Shown: positions 18,594 through 30,926, counted from the stretch's first letter. The stretch is 64,000 bases of DNA from Myxococcus landrumus (GCF_017301635.1 NZ_CP071091.1:10222501-10286500), one strand, 5' to 3'. The notes: a model not told the origin generated them from the sequence alone. Numbers and translations are program-made.

Positions 18594-18632
18594 GAAGGCG
18601 CGGGCCCCGGACTTCCGGGCTCCCGCGCCTTC
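18594..18632. terminator. Strong bidirectional hairpin between smc and the convergent lipoprotein gene
   Basis: GAAGGCGCGGG, a 17-base loop, and CCCGCGCCTTC: an 11-bp perfect stem in a convergent intergenic gap, with GTGCGTTT after it on the plus strand and TGTGTTT on the minus strand. Confidence 0.75.
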
Positions 18633-18662
18633 GTGCGTTTCACGCCGGGGGCGTGGAGACGG

Positions 18663-19874
18663 CTACTTCTTCTTCTTCGGGCCGTAGTTGACCTTCGGGC
18701 AGATGCCGGGGGCCGCCTGGGCCTCGGCGTTCGCCTTGGTCAGCTCCTGCTGGGTGATGTCCAGCGACGCCTTGCTGGCGGTCTCCACCGGGGTCCAACC
18801 CTCGGCGTCGGTGGCCTTCAGCTCCTGCACCAGCGTCAGGGACGCCTGGTCCACGGACTGCTGCGCCTCCAGCGCCTTCACCACGCCCTGCGAGGCGTCG
18901 ACGTAGGCCTTGCACTTGGTGACCATCTCATCGAGCAGGCCGGAGTTCTTCGTCGAGTTGAACTTCTTCACGATGTTGTCGTACGCGAGCGCGGTGTCCA
19001 TGCGGGTGCCCAGGGCGATGGCCGCGGCGGCGGCGCGCTGGTTGCGGACGAGCTCGAGCTGGAAGAAGCGCAGGTTGGGGGGCAGCGTGGTGGACGTCTC
19101 GCTGCCGGCGGAGTTGAAGTGCACGAAGCGGTGCGGGTAGGTCAGCTTGTCGGACGTGGCGTTCGCCGGCACGGCGGCGAGCTTCGTCTTGAGGCACGCG
19201 GCGACCTGGTCACCCTCGGTGCTGCCGGAAGGGTCGAAGGTCACCTCGGAGACGGGGTTGCCTTTCATCAGCGTCACGCGCGCGGTCAGCACCGGCGGCG
19301 TGGAGTCCTTGAAGTTGGCGTAGCAGTCGCACCAGCCCGGCTGTGCCAGGCGGATGGCGCCGGAGTAGTCGGAGCCCTCGTTCATGCCGAACTTGACCGT
19401 CGCGCTGCTGGCGGTCTCGTGCTCGAACGTGGAGGTGGACTCCACGGGCTGGGCGCCCTTGCTCAGCGGCTGCGGCTTGACCAGCTTGTCCACCGCGGCC
19501 TGGATGCACGCCTGCCCGGAGGCGGTGAGGTTCTCACCCGAGACGACGTGCGCGGCGCTCGCGTCCGTCACGGTGGTCTTCACCGTCACCACCGTCTTCT
19601 CGGCGGCGCCACGGCTCTTGGGGTCCACCAGGCACTCCATGACCTCCGGACGCGTGGTGAGCATGGCGCCCACCAGCACCGCCTGGTTGGCCGGGGGCAG
19701 GGTGAGGTCGCGAGGGAAGCAGGTGGTCACGTCGAAGGCGGGCTGGTTGCCAATGCGCACGCGCTCCTCGGTGGTCTGCGGCTTGCCGTTCGGCGCGGCG
19801 GTCTCAGCGGGCTTCTGCTGACCGGCGCAGGCGGCGGTGAAGACGACGGAGGCTACGGCGAGACGACGCAACAT
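18663..19874 (-). CDS. Lipoprotein with tandem AgmX/PglI-like C-terminal-type domains
   Basis: 403 residues. Lipoprotein signal MLRRLAVASVVFTAAC; AGGGAG lies 9 bases before this ATG, which fixes the start. Two regions resemble the TonB-like domain found at the C-terminus of AgmX/PglI proteins: one with PEVMECLVDP and ACIQAAVDKL, one with VTLMKGNPVSEVTFDPSG, AACLKTKLAAVP and PHRFVHF. The C-terminal third is helical and ends in a short lysine run (GPKKKK). Likely outer-membrane lipoprotein of unknown function. It lies 38 bases downstream of the FHA-AAA+ regulator gene on the same strand, so the two are probably co-transcribed. Confidence 0.7.
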   Translation of the reverse strand: MLRRLAVASVVFTAACAGQQKPAETAAPNGKPQTTEERVRIGNQPAFDVTTCFPRDLTLPPANQAVLVGAMLTTRPEVMECLVDPKSRGAAEKTVVTVKTTVTDASAAHVVSGENLTASGQACIQAAVDKLVKPQPLSKGAQPVESTSTFEHETASSATVKFGMNEGSDYSGAIRLAQPGWCDCYANFKDSTPPVLTARVTLMKGNPVSEVTFDPSGSTEGDQVAACLKTKLAAVPANATSDKLTYPHRFVHFNSAGSETSTTLPPNLRFFQLELVRNQRAAAAAIALGTRMDTALAYDNIVKKFNSTKNSGLLDEMVTKCKAYVDASQGVVKALEAQQSVDQASLTLVQELKATDAEGWTPVETASKASLDITQQELTKANAEAQAAPGICPKVNYGPKKKK

Positions 19875-19912
19875 GCGGTTGTTCTCCCTGGGGTAAAACT
19901 GCGAGGGGGCAC

Positions 19913-21301
<1,389 letters not shown>

Positions 21302-21669
21302 GGGTCCTCTTTAGGTGCGAGGAGACCGGGCGGGCAAGCCCGTCGCACCGTCTGCGCGTGCCCCGCCGTCAGGGCAACATGCGTGGAAGAATCTTCCCAG
21401 AAGGCTGTTGCACGGGCGCCCTCTGTGGAAACGACGCCCCGAGCGGGAAGGCTCGAGACTGGGGGTGGGGAAGGGCGAGCAGGCGTGACCCCTGGAACAC
21501 CAGAAAGGCGTGTTCCCAAGGGACTTTCCACTGTCCACCACCACACGGTGGCCGCCGCGCGAACCAAGGCCGCGCCGGGCCCGGGTGGAGGCCGTCCAAC
21601 GTGCCGTGCGGAGCTGGTGGAAGTGGGAAGGGCCGCTCGTGACTCACGGCCCGGCATCCAAGACGAACA
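21302..21669. other. Intergenic region upstream of the FHA-AAA+ regulator
   Basis: About 370 bases without a supported gene. It should contain the promoter of the minus-strand regulator gene. I found no clear sigma-70 or sigma-54 (GG-N10-GC) element. Confidence 0.4.
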
Positions 21670-21699
21670 CCCCGCGCGAATCCAGTGTCACGCGCGGGG
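21670..21699 (-). terminator. Hairpin terminator downstream of the 127-residue protein gene
   Basis: CCCCGCGCG, a 12-base loop, CGCGCGGGG. Read on the minus strand it is followed by TGTTCGTCTT. It begins 7 bases after the stop codon of the minus-strand gene at 21706. TTT also follows it on the plus strand. Confidence 0.65.
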
Positions 21700-21705
21700 T
21701 TTGCG

Positions 21706-22089
21706 TCAATACGTGGCGGGAGCGTCGCTGGCCGGGAAGGACTCCTTGGACCTTTCGTCGACCCCGTCGTCCGACGGGCTGCCACCGGACTTCACGCCCA
21801 TGTTGGCGAAGGACCGCTCCGCGGCGGCCTTTCCCGAGCGCCTGCGCGCGCCCACCGGCGTGCCCATGGCGGCCAGGCGCGTGCCGAGCAGGTTCTTCGC
21901 CCGCTCCGCCAGGTGGCGCTGCTCCTCGCTCCAGTCGCGGAAGAACTGCGCCAGCTCCGGGTCTCCCGCGGCCTCCGCTTCCTGGATGAACCGCTCCGCC
22001 GCCGAGGCACCCTTGAGCAGGTGGTAGAGCGCGCTGATGACGCTCTGGTGGACGTCCCGGCGCTCCGCCTGCCTCGCTTCACCTGCCAT
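21706..22089 (-). CDS. Small helical protein with a SFPASD tail motif
   Basis: 127 residues, no signal peptide. Residues 10-70 look like a helical hairpin of ferritin-like/DUF2383-type proteins (VISALYHLLKGASAAERFIQEAE, LAQFFRDWSEEQRHLAERAK). The C-terminus reads ERSKESFPASDAPATY, close to the recurring E/D-x-S-F-P-A-S-D-P-P ending found on several unrelated small bacterial proteins; its role is not known to me. GGGAGG lies 5 bases before the ATG at 22089. It lies 98 bases after the glutaredoxin gene and may be co-transcribed with it. Confidence 0.65.
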   Translation of the reverse strand: MAGEARQAERRDVHQSVISALYHLLKGASAAERFIQEAEAAGDPELAQFFRDWSEEQRHLAERAKNLLGTRLAAMGTPVGARRRSGKAAAERSFANMGVKSGGSPSDDGVDERSKESFPASDAPATY

Positions 22090-22187
22090 TGCCGCCTCCC
22101 GAGAAAGGGTGGTGCTCCATGGGGTGAAGCTATGCACCGCGGAGGCGGGCGGCCCCGGCCTGGCGTCCGCCCGCCTGCTCGCGAACG

Positions 22188-22445
22188 TCAGGCTTGCAGC
22201 ATGGCGTCCAGCTTGCCGTCCTTGTCCAACTGGGCGAGGTCCGAGTAGCCGCCTACGTGCGTGTCGCCGATGAAGATTTGCGGCACGGTGCGCTGGCCTC
22301 CGCTCATCTCCACCAGCTTGGTTCGGGTGTCGTCGTCACCAGTGACGTCCAGCTCCTGGAAGTCCACGCCCTTGCGCTTGAGCAGGTCCTTCGCACGGAC
22401 ACAGAAACCACAGTAGGTCGTGGTGTAGATCTTCACGGGCTTCAC
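22188..22445 (-). CDS. Glutaredoxin (GrxC-type)
   Basis: 85 residues, the normal length for a class-1 glutaredoxin. It catalyses glutathione-dependent disulfide and mixed-disulfide reduction in the cytoplasm. The active site is TTTYCGFCVRAK (a C-G-F-C variant of CPYC). The glutathione-binding TVPQIFIGDTHVGGYSDL with its cis-proline is intact. GTG at 22445 was chosen because GGAGG sits 7 bases upstream; the longer upstream frame has no homologous sequence. Confidence 0.9.
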   Translation of the reverse strand: MKPVKIYTTTYCGFCVRAKDLLKRKGVDFQELDVTGDDDTRTKLVEMSGGQRTVPQIFIGDTHVGGYSDLAQLDKDGKLDAMLQA

Positions 22446-22517
22446 GTTGATGCCTCCTTCATTCCCAACGTAAGGGCGTGGCCTTGCGCGCGCCACCAGG
22501 GGCCATGAAAGCACGAC

Positions 22518-22549
22518 GGCCCCCGGTTCCCTGACAGGAACCGGAGGCC
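22518..22549 (-). terminator. groESL operon terminator
   Basis: GGCC-C-CCGGTTCC, loop CTGACA, GGAACCGG-A-GGCC: a 12-bp stem with one mismatch, 42 bases downstream of the groEL stop on the minus strand, followed there by GTCGTGCTTTC. Confidence 0.7.
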
Positions 22550-22591
22550 GCGTGTGGAGCAGTCACCCCGGAGGACCCGGGGTGGGGGCGA

Positions 22592-24247
<1,656 letters not shown>

Positions 24248-24268
24248 TTAGAAAGGGGTGGGAGCGGA

Positions 24269-24559
24269 TTACTTGTCGAGGATGCCGAGCACATCCTCTT
24301 CACGGAGGATGAGGTGCTCTTCGCCGTCGAGCTTGATCTCGGTCCCGGCGTACTTGCTGAAGAGGATGGTGTCGCCGGCCTTGATGTCCATCGGGCGCAC
24401 GGAGCCGTTCTCCAGCACCTTGCCATTGCCGACGGCAACGACCTTGCCCTCGAGGGGCTTCTCCTTCGCCGTGTCCGGGATGAAGAGGCCGCCCTTGGTC
24501 TTGTTCTCCTCGGCGACCCGCTTGACGATGAGCCGATCCTGCAGGGGACGAATCTTCAT
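24269..24559 (-). CDS. groES: Co-chaperonin GroES
   Basis: 96 residues. [15 protein letters not shown] start, the mobile loop [19 protein letters not shown] that docks onto GroEL, and the roof and base strands ending [13 protein letters not shown]. First gene of the groES-groEL operon. The promoter and CIRCE operator lie 94-164 bases upstream. Confidence 0.98.
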   Translation of the reverse strand: MKIRPLQDRLIVKRVAEENKTKGGLFIPDTAKEKPLEGKVVAVGNGKVLENGSVRPMDIKAGDTILFSKYAGTEIKLDGEEHLILREEDVLGILDK

Positions 24560-24652
24560 GGTCTGCTCCTTGATGGGCGCCCACCGTCCGGGAACTCCGG
24601 CCGGCGCCATGGCGCCTCTGGGGTTGAAGATGGGCCGTGACGGCCCGCGGCA

Positions 24653-24679
24653 TTAGCACTCGTACCTCACGAGTGCTAA
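24653..24679. promoter_or_regulatory. CIRCE operator (HrcA site) of groESL
   Basis: TTAGCACTC, 9 bases, GAGTGCTAA: an exact match to the CIRCE consensus. It lies about 16 bases downstream of the groESL -10 box, that is in the 5' leader, where HrcA binding would repress transcription until heat shock. Confidence 0.95.
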
Positions 24680-24695
24680 CGCCCAGTCGCGGCGG

Positions 24696-24723
24696 ATAAT
24701 AACCAGCGAAGTCGACCCGTCAA
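24696..24723 (-). promoter_or_regulatory. groESL promoter (sigma-70 type)
   Basis: On the minus strand TTGACG (24723-24718), a 16-base spacer, and TATTAT (24701-24696). The CIRCE element follows directly downstream. Confidence 0.75.
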
Positions 24724-24836
24724 GCCACGCGGGACGGGCGCAATCCGAGCTGCCAACTGCCCGGCATTGCTGTCCTTTTTCACTCCAAGCACCGCCGTGA
24801 CGCGTCTGACGCCGGCGCGTGCCCTGGGCCTGGAAA

Positions 24837-24863
24837 TTGGCACTCGCAAGGCACGAGTGCTAG
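24837..24863. promoter_or_regulatory. Second CIRCE-like operator
   Basis: TTGGCACTC, 9 bases, GAGTGCTAG: both arms match CIRCE except one position each (TTGG for TTAG, and CTAG for CTAA), with the correct 9-base spacer. It is 174 bases further from groES than the first site and ends 112 bases upstream of the divergent gene at 24976, so it may place that gene under HrcA or act jointly with the first site. Confidence 0.75.
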
Positions 24864-24975
24864 CGCAAGTGCCCGGAATCATTGGAGGGCTGTTTTGCGA
24901 CGCTCCGGACAGATTGCTACCGTTCCTTCATCCCCGAAGGCCGAGGGATGGCCGGGTGGGTGGACGGGAGTGTCG

Positions 24976-25578
24976 ATGAGTCAACTGGTGGCGTCCCTGT
25001 CTCTGAAGGAGTTCTTCAAGTCGCTCCTCGACGAAGTCACGGCGCGTCAGAGGGTTCGGCTGGAAGAGGTGACGGAGTTCTACCTGGTGAACCTGCTGGC
25101 GGAGTTCGCGAGCACGGACACCTTGTTCGACCGCCAGGAGGATGGGCGCCGTGCCCACGAGCCGCTGGCGGTGCTGTACCACCAGGCGCTGCAGCAGGAG
25201 CGCGAGGCCCGCATCCGCACGCTGCGACGGCTGGGAGACGTCTCGCTCTACACCGTCGGCTTCTTCTCCGGCGCGCTGGAGGGCGGGGTGGTGGGGCCCG
25301 ACTACTACATCCAGATGGGGGGAACCGCGTACGGCCAGGTGGCGGAGCTGACTCCCCGGGCGGGCTTCGCGGGCATGTACCGGGAGCTGCACGACAAGTT
25401 CCGCGCGGTGGTGGAGGTGCTGGAGGAGATTGCGGCGCGGGGCATGGTGAGCGCCGGGCCCAGCGGGGCGCTGAAGGTCTACGAGACGTGGGCGCGCACG
25501 GGCAGCGACCGGCTGGAGCGCGTGCTGGTGGACGCGGGAATGATGCCGCGGACCTCCAAGGGGCAGCTCCCCAACTGA
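24976..25578 (+). CDS. Hypothetical protein, possible HrcA/CIRCE target
   Basis: 200 residues, no signal peptide. I do not recognise the family. The N-terminal half is helical and acidic (LKEFFKSLLDEVTARQRVRL, VTEFYLVNLLAEFAS), then a Gly-rich turn region (YTVGFFSGALEGGVVGPDYY), and a helical end (MYRELHDKFRAVVEVLEEIA). GGGAG lies 5 bases before the ATG. It is divergent from groESL and has the second CIRCE-like site upstream. The following unknown gene starts 16 bases after its stop, so the two form an operon. Confidence 0.65.
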   Translation: MSQLVASLSLKEFFKSLLDEVTARQRVRLEEVTEFYLVNLLAEFASTDTLFDRQEDGRRAHEPLAVLYHQALQQEREARIRTLRRLGDVSLYTVGFFSGALEGGVVGPDYYIQMGGTAYGQVAELTPRAGFAGMYRELHDKFRAVVEVLEEIAARGMVSAGPSGALKVYETWARTGSDRLERVLVDAGMMPRTSKGQLPN

Positions 25579-25594
25579 GTGGGACGGAGGCGTG

Positions 25595-26236
25595 ATGATT
25601 GGCCGCGTTCAGGACCACCTGGAGGCCATCTACGGCTTCACCTGCGAGGCGCGGGCGGAGGTCTTCGTGGTGGACACGGAGGCCGCCGTCCGGCTGGGCG
25701 CCACGGGCCGGAGCGACGAGGAGCTGCTGGTCCACGAGTCCGAGGACGCGCTGGAGCTGGCGCTGTACCTGTCTCCCGCGCTGTTGGACAGGCTCAGGCC
25801 CTACGAGTCCGGCCCACTGGGGCCCCTGCTGGACGGGGAGCTCGCCGGCTACTGCCAGGTGGCGGAGGGCGTCAGCCACTTCCTCTACATGGCCCACACC
25901 GCGGCGCATGGGCGGACGGTGTCCCTGCTGGAGCTGGAGGCCCAGGCGGAGGTGGACAAGTTCGCGGTGTGCCTGCTGCACCGGTGGGGCGAGGGGGTGG
26001 GCGCGTGGGCCCCCGTCCTGTTCACCCGGCTGTTCGAGCGGGTGTCCTACCGGGCGCGGCTCTCGTCCCAGGAGCACTGGCGGTACCAGGAGGCCAACCG
26101 GCTCTCCCAGCGGTTCTGCTCGCGGCTGATGGGGCATGTCGCGAAGCGGCGGTTGGACCGGCTGCTCACGGACCTCCGGTATGCCTACCGGCTGGGGGCG
26201 GAGGCGAAGCTTCGGCACTTCGCCCACGGTGGTTGA
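25595..26236 (+). CDS. Hypothetical protein
   Basis: 213 residues, no signal peptide, family not recognised. It opens with RVQDHLEAIYGFTCEARAEVFV and has helical segments rich in Leu, Arg and aromatic residues, for example VSHFLYMAHTAAHGRTVSLLELEAQAEVD; the two close histidines with nearby acidic residues could be a metal site, but this is speculative. GGAGG lies 4 bases before ATG 25595 (and only 1 base before the GTG at 25592), favouring the ATG. Co-transcribed with the preceding unknown gene, and 39 bases upstream of the Nudix gene. Confidence 0.6.
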   Translation: MIGRVQDHLEAIYGFTCEARAEVFVVDTEAAVRLGATGRSDEELLVHESEDALELALYLSPALLDRLRPYESGPLGPLLDGELAGYCQVAEGVSHFLYMAHTAAHGRTVSLLELEAQAEVDKFAVCLLHRWGEGVGAWAPVLFTRLFERVSYRARLSSQEHWRYQEANRLSQRFCSRLMGHVAKRRLDRLLTDLRYAYRLGAEAKLRHFAHGG

Positions 26237-26275
26237 GTCCCCGCGGCGCCTCGCTATCGGTTAGGGTAGGTGGGC

Positions 26276-26755
26276 ATGCCACGCGAGGCGTCCGCAGGCG
26301 GGATTGTCATCCGGGAGAGTGACGGCACCTGGGAGGTGGTCGTCATCCGTCCCCATGGCCGTCCTCTGTGGGCGCTGCCCAAGGGGCACGTGGACCCGGG
26401 CGAGACGCCGGAGCAGACGGCGAGCCGGGAGGTTCGCGAGGAGACGGGACTCACCGCCGCGCTCATCGCGCCGCTGGGGGAGATTCGCTACGTCTACCAG
26501 TTCCGGGGGCAGCGCATCTTCAAGCGCGTCCACTTCTTCCTCTTCCGCTACCAGGACGGAGTGCTGGGGCCTCTGCCGGGGCCGCGCGTGGAAGTGGATG
26601 AGGTGCGCTGGGTGCCGGTGGGACAGCTGGTGCCCCTGCTCGGCTACAAGGGAGAGAAGGCCGTGGCCGCGCGCGCCGTGAGGTGGATGCGTGCACAGGG
26701 CCTGCTTCCGGAGGCCCCTTCCCCGGCCGTGGGGCCCGAGGGGAAGGGAACCTAG
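26276..26755 (+). CDS. Nudix hydrolase
   Basis: 159 residues. The Nudix box GHVDPGETPEQTASREVREE followed by TGL fits G-x5-E-x7-REUxEExGU exactly, so it should hydrolyse a nucleoside diphosphate linked to another moiety with Mg2+. The N-terminus SAGGIVIRESDGTWEVVVIR and the later FFLFRYQDG and EVDEVRWVP segments resemble the diadenosine tetraphosphate/NTP pyrophosphohydrolase subgroup. Substrate unknown. The tail is low complexity. Follows the two unknown genes on the same strand. Confidence 0.9.
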   Translation: MPREASAGGIVIRESDGTWEVVVIRPHGRPLWALPKGHVDPGETPEQTASREVREETGLTAALIAPLGEIRYVYQFRGQRIFKRVHFFLFRYQDGVLGPLPGPRVEVDEVRWVPVGQLVPLLGYKGEKAVAARAVRWMRAQGLLPEAPSPAVGPEGKGT

Positions 26756-26770
26756 GAACTTCGGTACAGC

Positions 26771-27010
26771 CTACTTGCGGGGCTCCTCGCCGGCGTACTT
26801 GCCGGAGAGCGCCTCGCGCACGTCGCGATCAAACTTCACGCGGCCGGTCGCCACCTCGCGCAGCGAGAGGACGGGGGGCTTGTTCTTGGACTGCTCGATG
26901 ATGGGGCGGGCGCCGGCCATCAGCTGACGCGCGCGCTTCGCACCGAGCAGCACCAGCGCGAACCGGTTGTCGACGAGGGGGAGGCAGTCTTCGACTGTGA
27001 CGCGAGCCAT
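26771..27010 (-). CDS. rpoZ: DNA-directed RNA polymerase subunit omega
   Basis: 79 residues. [20 protein letters not shown] and the conserved RARQL and [15 protein letters not shown] segments identify omega, which helps assemble the beta' subunit and binds ppGpp in proteobacteria. Usually rpoZ neighbours gmk or spoT; here it stands alone at the end of the minus-strand run, 122 bases after the DoxX-like gene. Confidence 0.93.
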   Translation of the reverse strand: MARVTVEDCLPLVDNRFALVLLGAKRARQLMAGARPIIEQSKNKPPVLSLREVATGRVKFDRDVREALSGKYAGEEPRK

Positions 27011-27132
27011 GGAACGTCCTTGGATTTCGGTGGGCTACGGAAACGGTGAAACCTAAAGAGCGCCCCAGGGGGAGTCAAGGAAGGACGCACATGCGGGGTA
27101 GCGGGCGGACAGGCGCCGTCCCCTCGGGGCAC

Positions 27133-27498
27133 TCAGGTGCCCGCCGCCTGGGTGTACCACCAGGCCCAGAGGATGAGGACGCCCTGGAGGGGCAGCCGCG
27201 CCCAGAGCAGGGGCCGGGGAATCTTCCGGAAGCGCTCCGGCTGGAGCGCCATCTGGAGGTTGGCGGGGAAGATGGCGACGAACAGGGCGATGAGCCCCCA
27301 GGCCGACACCGTCCGGGTCCCCGGCACCAGCAGCCCCACGCCCAGCAGCACTTCGGCCACGCCGCTCCAGAAGACCAGGGGCCCATGCCAGGGCAGGTAC
27401 GGCGGCATCATCCGCACGTAGACGCGCGGATTCACGAAGTGGTTGATGCCGCCGGCCACCATGAAGAGGCCGAGCACGTACATGAGGACGTGTTTCAT
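27133..27498 (-). CDS. DoxX-like membrane protein
   Basis: 121 residues with four predicted membrane helices ([75 protein letters not shown]). The GxxHF and GxxE spacing resembles the DoxX/MauE-like family. Its ATG overlaps the pgm stop by 4 bases (ATGA), so it is translationally coupled to pgm. Function in this context unknown. Confidence 0.75.
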   Translation of the reverse strand: MKHVLMYVLGLFMVAGGINHFVNPRVYVRMMPPYLPWHGPLVFWSGVAEVLLGVGLLVPGTRTVSAWGLIALFVAIFPANLQMALQPERFRKIPRPLLWARLPLQGVLILWAWWYTQAAGT

Positions 27499-29132
27499 GC
27501 GCCCTGGAAGGCCGTGTCGACGATGGCGCGGGCCTCTTGGAGGATGGCCTTCAAGTGCGCGTCGTCGCGGAAGCTCTCCGCGTAGATTTTGTAGACGTCC
27601 TCGGTGCCCGATGGCCGCGCCGCGAACCATCCGTTCTCCGCGACGACCTTGAGTCCGCCGATGTCGGCGCCGTTGCCAGGCGCACGCGTGAGGCGCTGGA
27701 GGATGGGCTCACCCGCGAGGCTCGTGGCCTTCACCGACTCGGGCGAGAGTTTCTTCAGGATGGACTTCTGCGCGGGCGTGGCCGCCTGGTCGATGCGCGT
27801 GTAGTACGGCGTGCCCAGCCGCCCCGAGAGCTCCCGGTAGTGCTCCCCCGGGTCCTTGCCCGTGCGAGCCAGGATTTCGACCGCGAGCAGGTCCAGCAGC
27901 ATCCCGTCCTTGTCGGTCGTCCACACGCTCCCGTCACGACGGAGGAAGGACGCACCCGCGCTCTCCTCGCCGCCGAAGCCCAGCGAGCCCTCCAGCAGGC
28001 CGTCCACGAACCACTTGAAGCCCACCGGGACTTCGACGACGCGCAGGTCCAGGCTCTTCGCCACGCGGTCGATGAGGCCGCTGCTCACCAGCGTCTTGCC
28101 CACGGCGGTGCCCGGCTTCCAGTCCGGCCGGTTCTGGAAGAGGTAGTGGATGGCCACCGCGAGATAGTGATTGGGATTCATCAACCCCATCGAGCGCGTG
28201 ACGATGCCGTGCCGGTCCGAGTCCGCGTCGTTGCCGAAGGCGATGTCGTACTGGTCCTTGAGCTTGACGAGGTTCGCCATCGCGTAGGGCGATGAGCAAT
28301 CCATGCGAATCTTCCCGTCGTGGTCCACCGGCATGAAGCGGAACGTTGGGTCCACCGTGGGATTCACCACGCGCAGGTTCAAGCCATAGCGCGCGGCGAT
28401 GGGCTCCCAGTATGCGACGTTGGAGCCGCCGAGCGGGTCCGCGCCAATCTTCAGCTTCCCACCGCGCAGCGCCTCCATGTCCACCACGGAGGCCAGGTCC
28501 TCGACATACGGCGTGATGAAGTCGTGCAGCTTCACCGTGGAGGCCGTGCGAGCCTTCTCGTAGGGCGTGCGCTTCACCCCGAAGACACCGTCCGCGAGCA
28601 GCGCGTTGGCGCGGCGCTCGATGCCCGCGGTGACATTCGTGTCCGCCGGGCCACCGTTGGGCGGGTTGTACTTGATGCCACCATCCTCGGGCGGGTTGTG
28701 GGACGGCGTGATGACGATGCCGTCCGCGAGCCCCGTCGTCCTGCCGCGATTGAACGTGAGGATGGCGTGGGAGATGACCGGCGTGGGCGTGGCGCCGTCG
28801 GTGAAGCGCACCTGGACACCGTTGGCGGCCAGCACCTCCAGCGCCGTGCGCTGCGCGGGGGCGGACAGGGCGTGGGTGTCCATGCCCAGGAACAGCGGCC
28901 CGTCGATGCCCTGCTGGTGCCGGTACTCACAGATGGCCTGCGTCACCGCGATGATGTGCGCCTCGTTGAAGCTGGTGCGCTCCGAGGAGCCGCGATGCCC
29001 GGACGTGCCGAAGGCGACGCGCTGCTCGGGCACTGCCACGTCGGGGCGCTCCGAGTAGTAGCGCGCGCGCAGCTTCTCGGGGTCGATGAGGAGGTCTTCC
29101 GGCGGGAGCTTTCCAGCGAGAGGATGGGCCAT
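27495..29132 (-). CDS. pgm: Phosphoglucomutase (alpha-D-glucose specific)
   Basis: 545 residues, the length of E. coli Pgm. Interconverts glucose 1-phosphate and glucose 6-phosphate, supplying sugar nucleotides and storage polysaccharide. The phosphoserine loop [10 protein letters not shown], the metal-binding [13 protein letters not shown], the sugar-binding [14 protein letters not shown] and the C-terminal phosphate-binding [16 protein letters not shown] are all present. Start [14 protein letters not shown] at 29132 matches the family. Coupled to the DoxX-like gene downstream. Confidence 0.95.
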   Translation of the reverse strand: MAHPLAGKLPPEDLLIDPEKLRARYYSERPDVAVPEQRVAFGTSGHRGSSERTSFNEAHIIAVTQAICEYRHQQGIDGPLFLGMDTHALSAPAQRTALEVLAANGVQVRFTDGATPTPVISHAILTFNRGRTTGLADGIVITPSHNPPEDGGIKYNPPNGGPADTNVTAGIERRANALLADGVFGVKRTPYEKARTASTVKLHDFITPYVEDLASVVDMEALRGGKLKIGADPLGGSNVAYWEPIAARYGLNLRVVNPTVDPTFRFMPVDHDGKIRMDCSSPYAMANLVKLKDQYDIAFGNDADSDRHGIVTRSMGLMNPNHYLAVAIHYLFQNRPDWKPGTAVGKTLVSSGLIDRVAKSLDLRVVEVPVGFKWFVDGLLEGSLGFGGEESAGASFLRRDGSVWTTDKDGMLLDLLAVEILARTGKDPGEHYRELSGRLGTPYYTRIDQAATPAQKSILKKLSPESVKATSLAGEPILQRLTRAPGNGADIGGLKVVAENGWFAARPSGTEDVYKIYAESFRDDAHLKAILQEARAIVDTAFQGA

Positions 29133-29224
29133 GACGGGCCCACCATAGGCGCACGGCACGCGGAAAGAACACCCGTTGTCCGCGCGCTGTCCTCGGGTGG
29201 ACCGAGACCCTCCTGCCCTGGGTC

Positions 29225-30853
29225 CTACGTGCCCGTGGCGCCCGAGGGCGTCGGCGGAGCTTCCTCGTCGGGCAGATAGAAGGCCCCCGAGCGCGCGGCG
29301 AGCACCGCCGCGGTGAGCAGGCCCACCGTCAAGCCGAACACGGCGATGCTGGCCAGCGTCACCCAGTCGGTGACCCCCGTGGGCTGGAACAGCGCGGCGA
29401 AGGGCGTGGCGAAGTCGAAGCCCGCCTCAGGTGTCTTGCGCAGGTTCTGGACCGCCGTGAGCAACGCGGTGAGCGCCGCGCCCACGCCCATGCCCACCAC
29501 CGCGGAGACGGCCGCGCTGCCCATGAGCACGGAGCGGCTCACCGCGCGAGCGACGGGGCGGCTCTGCACGTCGAAGTTGGGGTCCCTCACGCCCAGCGGC
29601 ACGAAGCGCGCGAGCAGCAGCAGGCCCGGGATTCCGCCCACCATGGTGAACCAGAAGAAGGGCTCCCAGCCGATGGAGTACACGAGGAAGCCCGCGATGG
29701 GGCCGGCCACGACGCGCGGGATGGAGAAGAGGCTGGAGAGCAGCGCGAACTGGGTGGCGGAGAAGCGCTTCTGCGTCAGTCGCATCAGCAGCACCGAGAA
29801 GGCGCCGGTGCCCAGGCCCTGCGTCACCTGCTCGAAGCCGATGGCGCAGTACATGAGCATCACGTTGGGCTCACCCGCGCGCGCCACCAGGACGTAGCCG
29901 ATGTTGGACACAATCTGGATGACACCGAACACCCACAGCGCGCGGCCCAGGCCCAGCACCGTCGTCCACGCGCCACCGATGAGCGTGCCCGCGATGGTGC
30001 CGAACAGGCCGATGGTGCCCAGCGCCACGCCTCGGTGGATGTCGCTGTAGCCCATGTCCACCAGGAAGGGCCGCAGCAGCGTTCCCCCGAGGTTGTCGGC
30101 CAGCTTGTAGAGGAACACGAACGCCAGGATTTCGAGCGCCCGGTGCCGCGCGAGGAAGCCCACGAAGGGATACCAGACGGCGTCCCGGAGGGACTTCGGC
30201 GGAGTGAAGTGCTCCTCGGGCTCCGGCGCGAAGCGGGTGATGAAGAGCATGGGGATGTACATCGCCGCCAGCCCGATGACGACCCACTTCCAGGACACCC
30301 TGCCCGCGAGCGTGATGGAGGCCGAGCCCGCGATGAACATGGCCGCGCGGTACAGCGCCACGCGTGCGCCCACCGCCACGCCTTGCTCGTCCTTGCGCAG
30401 CACCTCCACCGCGTAGGCGTCGATGGCGATGTCCTGCGTCGCGGAGGCGAAGGCCACCGCCATGGCCAGCGCGCCCACCACCCACGCGGCCTCGGGATGA
30501 TTGCCCACGCCCGCGAGCGCCAGCGTCGTGGCGAAGAGCGCCACCTGCGCCACCGCCATCCACCCCCGGCGCCGTCCCCAGAAGGGCGGCACGTAGCGGT
30601 CCATGAGCGGGGACCAGAGGAACTTGAAGGACCACGGGGCCTGCGCCAGCGTGATGAGGCCGACGACGCGGATGTCCACGCCGATGCTGCGCAGCCAGTC
30701 GGGGATGGCAATCCACACCAGGCCAAGAGGCAGACCCGACGAGAACGAGAGCAACGTGACGGAGGCCGTCCGCCAGGAGGCCATGGCCCGCGCGAGACTG
30801 GCCCAGGTCCCCGGCCGCGCCGCCTTTTCCCCGCTCTTGTCCTGCTCGCTCAT
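29225..30853 (-). CDS. AmpG-like major facilitator permease
   Basis: 542 residues, inner membrane, 12 or more predicted helices. The first loop ([48 protein letters not shown]) matches the AmpG/SLC33-type permeases that import GlcNAc-anhydromuramyl peptides released from the wall. [19 protein letters not shown] in the middle is also characteristic of the family. A wall-recycling role is inferred from the family; no ampD or nagZ lies nearby. The gene is 73 bases downstream of the caspase-associated lipoprotein and 92 bases upstream of pgm. Confidence 0.82.
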   Translation of the reverse strand: MSEQDKSGEKAARPGTWASLARAMASWRTASVTLLSFSSGLPLGLVWIAIPDWLRSIGVDIRVVGLITLAQAPWSFKFLWSPLMDRYVPPFWGRRRGWMAVAQVALFATTLALAGVGNHPEAAWVVGALAMAVAFASATQDIAIDAYAVEVLRKDEQGVAVGARVALYRAAMFIAGSASITLAGRVSWKWVVIGLAAMYIPMLFITRFAPEPEEHFTPPKSLRDAVWYPFVGFLARHRALEILAFVFLYKLADNLGGTLLRPFLVDMGYSDIHRGVALGTIGLFGTIAGTLIGGAWTTVLGLGRALWVFGVIQIVSNIGYVLVARAGEPNVMLMYCAIGFEQVTQGLGTGAFSVLLMRLTQKRFSATQFALLSSLFSIPRVVAGPIAGFLVYSIGWEPFFWFTMVGGIPGLLLLARFVPLGVRDPNFDVQSRPVARAVSRSVLMGSAAVSAVVGMGVGAALTALLTAVQNLRKTPEAGFDFATPFAALFQPTGVTDWVTLASIAVFGLTVGLLTAAVLAARSGAFYLPDEEAPPTPSGATGT

Positions 30854-30926
30854 GGCGGCGGACTCTATACCAGCCGGGTAGTCAGCCCAGGGGCTCCCGC
30901 GCGCTGCCGCTCGAAGGGTCGCCCGG

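Noticed and set aside
24720-24767. 15-codon minus-strand frame with AAGGA spaced 5 bases before its ATG, lying between the second CIRCE-like site and the groESL promoter.
   Set aside because: Its stop overlaps the groESL -35 box, so no transcript from the recognised promoter would carry it. Too short to judge by composition, so not listed as a gene.
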